A stretch of DNA of 64,000 nt from TMED23 sp964643045. Lineage in GTDB: Bacteria; Pseudomonadota; Alphaproteobacteria; Rhodospirillales; UBA2165. Below the pieces are notes generated by a model. It was not told the origin of the DNA. It was given only the letters and a program-made list of their open reading frames with translations, and made no database searches. The DNA is taken from assembly GCA_964643045.1 (NCBI GenBank), contig CAZXSC010000002.1, positions 33,688-97,687 on the forward strand. The letters are read 5' to 3'. This document shows positions 36,997-45,896 of this stretch, one piece after another (the stretch's first letter is position 1; each line of letters starts with the position of its first letter). Both the position numbers and the translations under genes were made by a program.

Positions 36997-38157
36997 TCAT
37001 AATAGTTCGTATAATTTCTCACTTAATTCTTGCATTCTATGTACCGACGTATGTTCATTCAAGAAGCGTCGACGACCTGCAGAAGCTATTCTAGCTCTAT
37101 CCTTCGGAGAATTCAGATATCGGTCAATCAAATCCGGTAACTCTTCTAGCGATTTAAAATAGACGACCTCTTCATCAGGTTCAAACAAATCAACGGCATC
37201 CTCACGCCAGTCCGTCAAGACAAATGCTCCGCTGGCCGCAATTTGAAACACCCGGTGATGACAAGATCGAGGCCAAGGCGTTAAATTAAGATTAATAACA
37301 GATGAACAGAATAATGGCGATAGATCATGCCATTCTCGCCCCTCGTGTATGATTACATTACTTCGATCAGTCTTAGCAGTACCAATGCCGACAATGTGAA
37401 TTTCCCGGCCCCCAATCGCATGGATAATTTGTTCACGAGCCAATGCTTTTTGCTCAAAATATAACGCATGAGAAAGTTTGCCAAACTCAACGGAACTCGG
37501 ATCCCATTGGTCACCGATCCAGTCAAAAACATCAACGTAATCATTGGTTTCGCGGCATCTTCCGACTATAAAATCAGCTGCGAATTTCATCTTTCTATTC
37601 CAGCCTTTGCGCCACTTTAAACGTTCGGCCTGATACGAATTTAATGTCGCTGCAAAACTGATGTCACAACTAAAGTCTGATATCGGTGAGACAGGTTTAA
37701 AAATATCGTTATCAATGTGCCAAGGAGGTAAATAAAAAACATTAACCCATCCAAGTTCCTTTAACTGTTCAATTACTCGCGTATCAGCAACGAACATTGC
37801 CCTATGAAGGGGGGTATTAAGTTCTCTCAAAACAAACTGATGTTTTACGGTATTGTCGGTCCACATACTAACATACGGAATTCTTTCTTCTTCAAGAAAG
37901 AACGGCATGGGAAAGGATCGAAGTAGATTTTCCAGTGACGAGCCCCACAATACGGCTACATCAAATTTTATTTTCCGAACAAGCCTACGGTAATCATCCA
38001 AACTCAACAAACGATCAACATATATAACTTCGTGGCCTAAATCGGCTAATGCCTGAAGCGCAGGGGCCCTCTGGGAATCCCACCGACCACGCAAGATTGA
38101 AAGTATACGAAAAGGTCGGCGAAGATTATTGCCAGTTCTATTTTTAATTATTCGCAT
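36997..38157 (-). CDS. CgeB-like glycosyltransferase
   Basis: A 386-residue GT-B-fold protein of the CgeB/DUF3880 type. The N-terminal half has RILSILRGRWDSQRAPALQA and LADLGHEVIYVDRL; the C-terminal nucleotide-sugar region is VFQIAASGAFVLTDWREDAVDLF followed by the closing helices YLNSPKDRARIASAGRRRFL. Such enzymes modify surface polysaccharide or protein. It sits 3 bases after a GT2 gene in a run of three glycosyltransferase genes, so it likely works on the same glycan. The start has AGG about ten bases upstream. Confidence 0.82.
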   Translation of the reverse strand: MRIIKNRTGNNLRRPFRILSILRGRWDSQRAPALQALADLGHEVIYVDRLLSLDDYRRLVRKIKFDVAVLWGSSLENLLRSFPMPFFLEEERIPYVSMWTDNTVKHQFVLRELNTPLHRAMFVADTRVIEQLKELGWVNVFYLPPWHIDNDIFKPVSPISDFSCDISFAATLNSYQAERLKWRKGWNRKMKFAADFIVGRCRETNDYVDVFDWIGDQWDPSSVEFGKLSHALYFEQKALAREQIIHAIGGREIHIVGIGTAKTDRSNVIIHEGREWHDLSPLFCSSVINLNLTPWPRSCHHRVFQIAASGAFVLTDWREDAVDLFEPDEEVVYFKSLEELPDLIDRYLNSPKDRARIASAGRRRFLNEHTSVHRMQELSEKLYELL

Positions 38158-38160
38158 AAC

Positions 38161-39201
38161 TTATTGACCTGATCGCCAATCCGTCACATTTGTTGGATTA
38201 ACTTCTGCAATTAATTCAGGATGAGTATAAACCTTACCAAGATCTAGATAATTTTCATGGAGTACCCATAAACGAAAATTTTTATCACTAATAAAATGTT
38301 GAAGATGCTGCGATATTCCTTGGGTTAAGCCATCTTGAACTATTTGAACAAATTCCTTTGGAGTCCGGGCAGGATTTGGAAAGTAGTGCAATGCCATCTC
38401 ATGAAATTGAGCTTCGCTAGGTAAAATGTATGGCTGCCCCGATTTGCGGAGCAGAGCGAACGATCTTACGTAACCCGATGTAATAAATTTAGATCTAATG
38501 GAGTTTAAAGTTAGTTTATTCTTAGAAATGTGGTGTACGACCGAAATTTCAGGATGGTAAATTACTTTTTTTCCCAGATCCACTATAGAGCGACCAACAT
38601 AGACCTCTCCATCACCATGAAATTTCAACAAGTGAGCAGGCATAGCACAGGGATGAAAGCCGCCAATCTCATCCAAACACGTTTTGCGTATTGTAAAATT
38701 AGTACCCCACACAAAATTTCCGGGAATTTGTTTTATCGTTTTACCACAATCCAATAGACCAAAAGCTGGCAAAGTTTGTGCGCCGGGCTCCCCAATTTTC
38801 ATGTAATCCACCCAATCAGGCGGGGGCTCTTCATAACACAACCGGATTGGCCCTGTTGCCAAACCCACATTTTGATCTCTATAAGCATCCAAAACTCCAG
38901 AAAGCCAACCGCTATCGGGACACACATCATCGTCAATAAAGCAGCACACTTCTCCCTGTGAAATTCCGAGGGCTCTATGCCACCCCACTAATTGACCCGG
39001 ACGCGCATCGAGAAGATAGGTAAAGTTTTGAAACTTGGCGGCATACTTATCACAAATTTTGCTAGTGTGATCCGTGGAACCGTTATCTGCTATAATCACT
39101 TCAAATAGATTCTTAGGTAAATCCTGCAGTGATAACGCTTGAAGAGAACGGGCTAAACTTTCAGCACGATTCACTGTCGTTATTACTACCGTCATCTCCA
39201 T
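38161..39201 (-). CDS. Family 2 glycosyltransferase
   Basis: A 346-residue GT-A-fold enzyme. The N-terminus MTVVITTVNRAESLARSLQA, then EVIIADNGSTDHT and the metal-binding triplet in CCFIDDDVCPDSGWLSG, are diagnostic of GT2. A further GNFVWGTNFTIRKTCLDEIGG fits the acceptor-side motif. No transmembrane helix is seen, so it should be cytoplasmic or peripheral. ATG at 39201 or the in-frame ATG at 39195 could be used. It is flanked at 3 and 7 bases by two other glycosyltransferase genes. Confidence 0.92.
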   Translation of the reverse strand: MEMTVVITTVNRAESLARSLQALSLQDLPKNLFEVIIADNGSTDHTSKICDKYAAKFQNFTYLLDARPGQLVGWHRALGISQGEVCCFIDDDVCPDSGWLSGVLDAYRDQNVGLATGPIRLCYEEPPPDWVDYMKIGEPGAQTLPAFGLLDCGKTIKQIPGNFVWGTNFTIRKTCLDEIGGFHPCAMPAHLLKFHGDGEVYVGRSIVDLGKKVIYHPEISVVHHISKNKLTLNSIRSKFITSGYVRSFALLRKSGQPYILPSEAQFHEMALHYFPNPARTPKEFVQIVQDGLTQGISQHLQHFISDKNFRLWVLHENYLDLGKVYTHPELIAEVNPTNVTDWRSGQ

Positions 39202-39208
39202 CGTCTAA

Positions 39209-41299
39209 TTATACCAATCTTTTCTTAATTTTTTCATATTCTGCGGCAACCCAATCTTCTAACAGATATTGATTTTCATCCAACGACTGAAGTGACCTTT
39301 CGTCAAACGGTAAAAAATTGCCCGATGGGGTTCGGACACGCATATAATATAAAACGTAGTTATTGGCTAGGGAGGAAGCGCCCTCTTTATTTTTGACCGT
39401 TAATTCAGCCGTAACACCAAAAGACAAAAGATCACAAAGATTTGGAGGGTACAACTCAATTGCCTTGTAAAATACGGCAAGAATTTCCTGTGCCTCTGCT
39501 TTTAAATGGGACAGTACTTTTGTTAATAATTTGTAGGCCGCGACATTTATTTCAGACAGCATGATTGCCTTCTTAAGAAAATCACTCGCAGCATCCAACT
39601 GTTCATTCTCAAAAGCGTAAAGTCCGAGATAAGTCAGAGCACAACTTTGGATCATTAGACGTGCTCGCCTCGGTTCATCTAAGACTGCTTTAAAAAAATC
39701 TCCATATGAAAACATCTCGGCAAGATGTTGCATTCGATGGCTTAATACAGAATCTTTAGGATTAAATTGGAGTGTTTCATTTGAACGAGATAGTTCGCCA
39801 AATAAATTCAAAGCTTCTCGTTTTGCTCCAAATGTCCACAAAACTCTTGCCGCATTGAACTTTAAAACCATATTTTTTGGGAATTTTTGTTGGCCGGTAC
39901 GGAAAATTTCTACAGCAAAACTACCTAACCTGTCATTCCCTTCGCCGACGGTGGCGGCAAAAAATGCTGCACTTGCGGCAAAATTGTAATGGGCTACGGT
40001 CTTATTCGCAGCAGCCAAATTTTGCTTAGCAACTGACGTGTATAATCGTACAGCTTTATTGACCGGATAACCCCTTAATTCCGCTGGTATTGGCAAATTC
40101 TTAGCCGGCCGCTGATTAGGCAAATTGGCCATGGCAGATTGAAAGAGACAGAATTTGATAAACCTTTGTTCCCTAAACGGCTTGGGCCAAAAAATTTCAC
40201 GAAAGGTGTCTTTATCAGGATTGAAATTCATATTTATTTTATATTTCCTCAAGGAATCTAAAACCGTTCTTTCAAGAGGCTTGGAGCAAACACTCATAAA
40301 CCCTGCTTGTTCTCCCCCAAGCAAACCACCAGTGGTAAGATTTTCAGGAGAAAAAACAAGAGCCCCCTGTCTCATTGCATCAATTGCTCGGGTCTGAATT
40401 CCTCCCGGGTAACGCCAAAAAATAGGCACGAACCGACTGTCACGCATCATTGCGACAAAATTATCTTCTGGCAAATAACCATCATATATTCTTATGTTTA
40501 ACTGTGAATCATCAAGCATAACGAAGCGATACAAAAATTGAGCTTTATCCCTCATATAAGGTACGAAAGCTCTGCCAGTATAGCCGATATCATAGTTTTT
40601 ATTTGCAGAAAATTCAGGAAACTCAGAGCTCCTAACATAAAATTCGTGTCCCGGAAATGACGCAACTCGAGCAGTATAATGCTTGATTAATTCGCAATGT
40701 TCTCCTGCACTATTGGTAATCAAGATTGTTGCGCGGGAAAGGTCAGAATAGCGGGTCGCATAGAAAAAATCATGGTCACCAACCCAAAAGGCGACTGGAC
40801 ACTCCAGATCAAAAATATTGTTGGGTAGTCCAACACCGTGGACCCCAAGGCTAATAACTAAATCTCTACTATGATTTAATTCAACAATCTTGTTGTTTAA
40901 ATTTTCTGGCCCGACCAATGTATGTGACAATTTAATATTTTCAAAATTTTCAATATTAGCGATACTTATGGGAGAATAAATTAGAACCTCCGCCCCATGT
41001 TTGATGAATTTTTTTAATTTCTCAGCCGTCTCTCCCGCAACTGCATGTAGAACTTCAAGGGCTCGGGTCGTCTCTTGTATGCACCAGTATCCATATGCCT
41101 GAATCAATCGAGAAGATTTGGCCAAATTTTTACATTCCGCTAATTCGGATAACCCGGAGTTAATTGCACCGCACATAATCTTTGCACAAGCCTTACCCTG
41201 AGATTCTGAAGCCTTATGAAACGCATAAGCATAATTTCCAGCTTCTAACAATTCATCTGCAGAATTATTTGTTTGGTCCAGATAGGGGAAGTTTAACAT
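39209..41299 (-). CDS. CgeB-like glycosyltransferase fused to TPR-like helical repeats
   Basis: A 696-residue protein. After a helical N-terminal part it has a CgeB-like region, including NKNYDIGYTGRAFVPYMRD, LPEDNFVAMMRDSRFVPIFW and GGIQTRAIDAMRQGALVFSP, typical of Glyco_trans_1_2 domains. The C-terminal 270 residues are repeated helices with TPR character (ALTYLGLYAFENEQLDAASD). The frame is open to 41470, but that extension overlaps the Mth938 gene in another frame and does not look like protein, so the ATG at 41299, nine bases after the Mth938 stop, is taken. Likely coupled to Mth938 translation. Probably adds a sugar to a surface glycan or protein. Confidence 0.78.
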   Translation of the reverse strand: MLNFPYLDQTNNSADELLEAGNYAYAFHKASESQGKACAKIMCGAINSGLSELAECKNLAKSSRLIQAYGYWCIQETTRALEVLHAVAGETAEKLKKFIKHGAEVLIYSPISIANIENFENIKLSHTLVGPENLNNKIVELNHSRDLVISLGVHGVGLPNNIFDLECPVAFWVGDHDFFYATRYSDLSRATILITNSAGEHCELIKHYTARVASFPGHEFYVRSSEFPEFSANKNYDIGYTGRAFVPYMRDKAQFLYRFVMLDDSQLNIRIYDGYLPEDNFVAMMRDSRFVPIFWRYPGGIQTRAIDAMRQGALVFSPENLTTGGLLGGEQAGFMSVCSKPLERTVLDSLRKYKINMNFNPDKDTFREIFWPKPFREQRFIKFCLFQSAMANLPNQRPAKNLPIPAELRGYPVNKAVRLYTSVAKQNLAAANKTVAHYNFAASAAFFAATVGEGNDRLGSFAVEIFRTGQQKFPKNMVLKFNAARVLWTFGAKREALNLFGELSRSNETLQFNPKDSVLSHRMQHLAEMFSYGDFFKAVLDEPRRARLMIQSCALTYLGLYAFENEQLDAASDFLKKAIMLSEINVAAYKLLTKVLSHLKAEAQEILAVFYKAIELYPPNLCDLLSFGVTAELTVKNKEGASSLANNYVLYYMRVRTPSGNFLPFDERSLQSLDENQYLLEDWVAAEYEKIKKRLV

Positions 41300-41307
41300 C
41301 AGAAAAC

Positions 41308-41691
41308 TTACTCCACTGGAACAAGAGCAGCCGCTACTCGTCTGTCCTCGGAGGTCAACACATTGAACGTTCTGCATGCTGCTCCTGTATCCATCATCTC
41401 GACAACGATATCGGAACGTTTTAATTCGGCCCGCAAATTTTCCTGAATAAACACAGTATTTCTCCCACAACCAACTAATAGTAACTCTATGGCTGAGTCA
41501 GCTCGAATTACCGAGGCAAAAGAGTCAGCACTTATAGAATCAATATCCTTGATTGGCCAACTTAAGGTCTCGTTCTGAAAAACCAGTATAGCGCCATCAT
41601 AGATTTTATCGCTTATCTTAAAACGATTATTGCCATAGCTTTGGATAATTTGACGACCGGCGGGGATATCTGGAGTAATATTAAGCGAAAT
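41308..41691 (-). CDS. Mth938-domain (DUF498) protein with no usual start codon
   Basis: Minus-strand frame of about 127 codons ending at TAA 41308-41310. It reads NITPDIPAGRQIIQSYGNN, then GAILVFQNETLSWPIKDI, AIELLLVGCGRNT and finally MDTGAACRTFNVLTSEDRRV, which is the Mth938/DUF498 family pattern (compare NDUFAF3), normally found next to secDF in Alphaproteobacteria. Upstream a TGA closes the frame after eleven codons, and no ATG, GTG or TTG occurs before the conserved region. AAGGAG at 41703-41708 is well placed for ATT at 41691 (11 bases) or GTT at 41694. Its stop nearly touches the next gene's ATG. Role unknown; family members are linked to membrane complex assembly. Confidence 0.8.
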   Translation of the reverse strand: MSLNITPDIPAGRQIIQSYGNNRFKISDKIYDGAILVFQNETLSWPIKDIDSISADSFASVIRADSAIELLLVGCGRNTVFIQENLRAELKRSDIVVEMMDTGAACRTFNVLTSEDRRVAAALVPVE

Positions 41692-41726
41692 AACCTTATC
41701 CTCTCCTTGTCCCGTTTTATGTCAAC

Positions 41727-42671
41727 TTAAGACGAGCCCTCTTTAATGGTAACCGTATTTTGGCTATTTCTTGAAGTTCCCCTATCAATATTAAGATACA
41801 TCAATAACGGTACTGCCAAGCATATTGATGAATAAGTACCGACAAGCACACCCCATATCATTGCAAAACTGAACCCACGGATTACCTCGCCTCCCAGAAT
41901 ATATAACGACAATAATGCCAATAATGTCGTGGCAGAAGTCATGACAGTACGAGATAACGTCTCGTTAACTGAATTATTCAGTAATTCTAGTAGTGGAAGG
42001 GATTTGTACTTTCTCAAATTCTCCCGCACCCGATCAAATACAACTACGGTATCGTTGATGGAATAACCCGCAATAGTGAGTATTGCCGCAACTGTCGATA
42101 AATTAAACTCTATTCCCATGAGTGCAAATATACCAATTGTCGTTATTACATCGTGGCAAAGAGCTAAAATTGCCCCTATCCCAAACTGCCATTCAAATCG
42201 AAACCAAATATAAAGAAGAATACCAATTATGGCTAATATGACCGCTAATACACCATCCCGGAACAATTCTTCACTCACTTTTGGTCCCACAAATTCAGTG
42301 CGTCGGTATTTGGTAATTGGACTAAGTTTTCGTTTAACTTTATCGATTGCAGCTTGCTGGGCCTTTTCACCACCAGCTTGCTTTTGAATCCGAATAAGAA
42401 TGTCCGTTGGAGCTCCAAATTCTTGAAGTGACACTTCACCGAGATTTAAATTCGCAAGCTGCTGACGCATTTCACCTAATTTACCGGCCCTGTCGACCCG
42501 AACTTCAATTAAGATACCACCTTGAAAATCAATCCCGTAATTAAGACCACGAGCAAAAAACATTGCCACTGAGATCAGAATTAACACTAAAGAAATTCCA
42601 AAAAAACTCTTACGTTGCCCAACAAAATTTAGATTTGGCTTAACAGGAATAAGATTTATTGGTTTCACCAT
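41727..42671 (-). CDS. secF: Protein translocase subunit SecF
   Basis: Inner-membrane partner of SecD, driving late steps of Sec export with the proton gradient. RGLNYGIDFQGGILIEV after the first helix, and the helical block GIEFNLSTVAAILTIAGYSI with NDTVVVFDRVRENL, are diagnostic. The ATG at 42671 comes seven bases after the secD stop, with AAGGGAGG overlapping that stop; the longer frame (to 42722) would run inside secD. About 314 residues, normal. Part of yajC-secD-secF-Mth938. Confidence 0.97.
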   Translation of the reverse strand: MVKPINLIPVKPNLNFVGQRKSFFGISLVLILISVAMFFARGLNYGIDFQGGILIEVRVDRAGKLGEMRQQLANLNLGEVSLQEFGAPTDILIRIQKQAGGEKAQQAAIDKVKRKLSPITKYRRTEFVGPKVSEELFRDGVLAVILAIIGILLYIWFRFEWQFGIGAILALCHDVITTIGIFALMGIEFNLSTVAAILTIAGYSINDTVVVFDRVRENLRKYKSLPLLELLNNSVNETLSRTVMTSATTLLALLSLYILGGEVIRGFSFAMIWGVLVGTYSSICLAVPLLMYLNIDRGTSRNSQNTVTIKEGSS

Positions 42672-42678
42672 GCCTCCC

Positions 42679-44256
42679 TTAAATTGGAACTTCCGTAATA
42701 CGCCGATTTCTAATCCAAGCAACCACCATCAATCGAGTTAACATGATAGCTGTGAACATCGAAGTCACGATTCCTATCGACAAAGTTACGGCAAAACCGC
42801 GAACTGGACCCGATCCAAAATAAAATAAAATTAAAGCAGCGATAAGAGTAGTTAAATTAGCATCAACGATTGTTGTTATCGCACGACTGTATCCCGCGTC
42901 AATCGCCGAGATGGGGGTCCTGCCTGCTCTCACCTCCTCCCGGATTCTCTCAAATACTAACACATTAGCATCGACTGCCATGCCGATAGTAAGAACTATT
43001 CCGGCTATACCAGGCAGAGTCAATGTTGCCTGCAATAATGATAAACTGCCAAGTATCAATACCATATTTACCAACAGCGCAATATCAGCAAAAAACCCAA
43101 ATACGCCGTAAGTCACAATCATGAATAGGATAACCAAAATAAGGCCAACAATAGACGCAATTTTTCCGGCCGCAATACTATCGGCACCCAATCCCGGACC
43201 AACAGAACGTTCTTCCAAAATTGTAAGAGGGGCTGGCAAAGCCCCAGCCCGCAAAAGGAGCGCGAGATCCTGAGCGCTGCTTATAGTAAAATTTCCACTA
43301 ATCTGCCCACTGCCACCCAAAATAGGCTCGCGGATAACTGGTGCAGAAATTACTTTACCATCTAAAACTATTGCAAATGGACGGTTGACGTTACGCTTTG
43401 TCACATCACCGAATTTCTTGCCACCTAGGGTATCAAAACGAAAGTTCACAATAGGCTCTCCGGTACGACTATCAAAAGAAGGCTGCGAATCAATAAGCCG
43501 GTCGCCTCCGACAGCAACTCGTTTTTTTACTAAATAACGCCGTGGCTGACCTTGCGAATTTTGATCTACAGAAGTCAAAAGCATACTTCCCGGTGGGACA
43601 CGCCCCTGCGTAGCTTCCACCATAGAACCTTTGTGATCCAACAAATGAAAACTCATTTTAGCCGTTTTTCCCAGTAGCCTTTTGAGTCGCTCTGGATTAT
43701 CAAGACCCGGCACCTGAACTAAAATGCGATCTTGTCCTTGACGCTGAATAGTCGGTTCACGCGTTCCGGTTTCATCAATTCGCCGACGAACAATTTCGAT
43801 TGACTGACTTACCGCAGAGCTTTTTATGGCCCGAAGCGCTTGTTCGCTAAAATTAACTGTTACCCGATTATCCTCGGCGACAATTTCTAGATTCTTATCA
43901 GCACCTACGGCAAGTTTCTGTGCTTTTTCTAATTTATCCCTATCACGCACCAAAAAAGTAGCAGCATCATTGCGGGCTCTTAGTCCCGTGTAGCGTATTT
44001 TATTTTTTCTCAAAACAACCCTAATTGCATCAACTATACTTTCAAGGCGTTCACGAACCACGGAGGATACTTTAACTTCAAGCAACAAATGGGATCCTCC
44101 TTGAAGATCAAGTCCAAGATTAACCTGTTGATGCGGCAGCCAATCCGGCAGGCGCTCTGTGGTCTCTTTCTTCAATGCGTTAGGAGCAGCAATTACTAAC
44201 CCAATCAAGACAATACCCAATACGATTGCAGTCTTCCATTTAGAAAAATAAACCAT
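42679..44256 (-). CDS. secD: Protein translocase subunit SecD
   Basis: Six-helix Sec accessory protein of 525 residues with the large periplasmic P1 domain. The sequences VNLGLDLQGGSHLLLEV near the start, RIDETGTREPTIQRQGQDRI in P1 and GMAVDANVLVFERIREEV in the membrane domain are all family signatures. It uses the proton-motive force to complete secretion. It begins 39 bases after yajC and is followed at seven bases by secF, the standard operon. Confidence 0.98.
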   Translation of the reverse strand: MVYFSKWKTAIVLGIVLIGLVIAAPNALKKETTERLPDWLPHQQVNLGLDLQGGSHLLLEVKVSSVVRERLESIVDAIRVVLRKNKIRYTGLRARNDAATFLVRDRDKLEKAQKLAVGADKNLEIVAEDNRVTVNFSEQALRAIKSSAVSQSIEIVRRRIDETGTREPTIQRQGQDRILVQVPGLDNPERLKRLLGKTAKMSFHLLDHKGSMVEATQGRVPPGSMLLTSVDQNSQGQPRRYLVKKRVAVGGDRLIDSQPSFDSRTGEPIVNFRFDTLGGKKFGDVTKRNVNRPFAIVLDGKVISAPVIREPILGGSGQISGNFTISSAQDLALLLRAGALPAPLTILEERSVGPGLGADSIAAGKIASIVGLILVILFMIVTYGVFGFFADIALLVNMVLILGSLSLLQATLTLPGIAGIVLTIGMAVDANVLVFERIREEVRAGRTPISAIDAGYSRAITTIVDANLTTLIAALILFYFGSGPVRGFAVTLSIGIVTSMFTAIMLTRLMVVAWIRNRRITEVPI

Positions 44257-44295
44257 ACAGTCTACAAATCACTCCAAAAAATTATTTTGGCCAAA

Positions 44296-44688
44296 TTATT
44301 TTTTACCGGTTCCTAGGAATTTACCAAGAATCCCGCCGCCATCATTATTCGATGTATTTACCGCATCACCTGAATTCGGCTGAGATTTTGGTTGGACACT
44401 AGCAATTAGTGTGCGCTGGACTCTGATTTTAATACCTTCGGCAATTTCAACAGCAAGTTCTTCATCATTGACTACCTTAGTAACGGTACCAATAATACCA
44501 CCTCCTGTTACAACTTTATCACCCCGAACTATAGCAGCTAACATATTTCGATGATTCTTTGCGCGTTTTTGTTGTGGCCGAATTAAAAGGAAATAAAAAA
44601 CAACAAAAATTAAGACTAAGGGTAATAACGTAGCAAAGCCTCCATCGGCCCCACCTGCGCCCTGTGCAAAAGCTGGCGAAATGATCAT
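44296..44688 (-). CDS. yajC: Preprotein translocase subunit YajC
   Basis: Small single-helix protein of the SecDF-YajC complex; about 130 residues. After SPAFAQ come the transmembrane segment and the conserved FYFLLIRPQQKRAKNHRNML, GDKVVTGGGIIGTVTKV follows, and the tail is low complexity with a Gly-rich end. The ATG at 44688 has GGGAGA about six bases upstream; the frame upstream to 44706 is not needed. First gene of the leftward sec operon, so its promoter should lie in 44700-45030. Confidence 0.95.
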   Translation of the reverse strand: MIISPAFAQGAGGADGGFATLLPLVLIFVVFYFLLIRPQQKRAKNHRNMLAAIVRGDKVVTGGGIIGTVTKVVNDEELAVEIAEGIKIRVQRTLIASVQPKSQPNSGDAVNTSNNDGGGILGKFLGTGKK

Positions 44689-45038
44689 TTGTATCTCCCT
44701 AAACAATAATAATTCGCGGAATATACCCCGCTAATCACTCAATGCAATCTCTATCTCAATCTATGGCGTTCCAAAAATTGATAATAATTTCGGTTGATTT
44801 GCGTTTTTCCTTTTTTATTTACATATCGAATACGTGTTTGTTTAGATGAATTCCACAAACTATACGATCTCGTTAAACCGCTATACTAATATAAGGTATT
44901 GAGTCCAATAATTTATTTCAGGAATTATTTTAAATTATGGTATATAAAATTAAACACTCTATGAATTTATTGACGAAAATAATACTTATGGTAGGTTCCC
45001 GCCGTTTATAGTTATAGAATACGTTGGAGATAATCAAA
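44689..45038. other. Divergent intergenic region between yajC and the DUF815 ATPase
   Basis: About 350 AT-rich bases carrying the two divergent start regions. On the plus strand TTGTTT (44838) and TATACG (44861) are 17 bases apart and could be a promoter for the ATPase gene, though about 165 bases upstream. No RNA gene, repeat or further ORF with family features was seen. Confidence 0.45.
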
Positions 45039-45896
45039 ATGGCAAACCAAGAGCTTGGACCTTTATTGGAACGAATAGCGAATGCTTTAGACCGCTTAGC
45101 TCCGCCTACCAAGAAAAAGAAATCTATTGATGATGCAGATGCCTTCGTCTGGCATTCAAACCCAGAACAGTTGGAAGCAATCCATAATGTCAATCGAATT
45201 GAACTTGGTCTATTGCACGGAATTGATCAACAAATTGGAATTCTTTTAGATAATACTGAACGTTTTGCAAATGGATTTGCGGCTAATAACGCATTGCTTT
45301 GGGGAGCCCGTGGTACCGGCAAAAGTTCACTAGTAAAAGCCCTGCATGCTGAAATAAATAAAAAACTGAAGTATAAACTGGTACTCGTCGAAATCCACAG
45401 AGAAGATATTCCAACTCTTCCGCAACTACTTCAAATACTTGCAGCGAATGAACGACGTTGCTTATTATTTTGTGATGATCTCTCTTTTGAAATGGAAGAC
45501 GTAACTTTTAAGTCTCTGAAAGCAGTATTAGAAGGTGGAATAGAAGGTCGCCCAAATAACATTATTTTTTATGCAACATCAAATCGACGCCATTTAATGC
45601 CACGCGATATGATAGAGAATGAAAGATCAACCGCTATTCATACGGCGGAAGCGGTGGAAGAGAAAGTTTCACTCTCAGATCGTTTTGGTCTATGGTTAGG
45701 CTTCCATCCTATAAAGCAAGACACATTCTTTCAAATAATTGATGGATACGTCGAACACTATGATTTAAAGATTGATAAAAAAGAAGTTCATGCCGAAGCA
45801 TTAGAGTGGTCAATGACCCGAGGCGCACGATCCGGCCGGGTCGCATTTCAATATATTCAAGACCTTGCCGGCCGTCTAGGGAAGAGTATTGAATAA
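45039..45896 (+). CDS. DUF815-family AAA-type ATPase
   Basis: A 285-residue ATPase. The N-terminal MANQELGPLLERIANALDRL is a helical lead, followed by Walker A in LLWGARGTGKSSLVKALHAE and Walker B in CLLFCDDLSFE; FYATSNRRHLMPRDM with ALEWSMTRGARSGRVAFQYI are diagnostic for DUF815. The molecular role of this family is not established. GGAG nine bases before the ATG at 45039 sets the start; a TTG at 45024 is upstream in frame. Its last 40 bases overlap the convergent LysM/M23 lipoprotein gene. Confidence 0.9.
   Translation: MANQELGPLLERIANALDRLAPPTKKKKSIDDADAFVWHSNPEQLEAIHNVNRIELGLLHGIDQQIGILLDNTERFANGFAANNALLWGARGTGKSSLVKALHAEINKKLKYKLVLVEIHREDIPTLPQLLQILAANERRCLLFCDDLSFEMEDVTFKSLKAVLEGGIEGRPNNIIFYATSNRRHLMPRDMIENERSTAIHTAEAVEEKVSLSDRFGLWLGFHPIKQDTFFQIIDGYVEHYDLKIDKKEVHAEALEWSMTRGARSGRVAFQYIQDLAGRLGKSIE

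Noticed and set aside
41300..41470. N-terminal extension of the TPR-glycosyltransferase frame
   Set aside because: It overlaps the Mth938 gene in a different frame; the residues are Cys/Ser/Arg-rich and do not look like protein, while the ATG at 41299 sits right behind the Mth938 stop.
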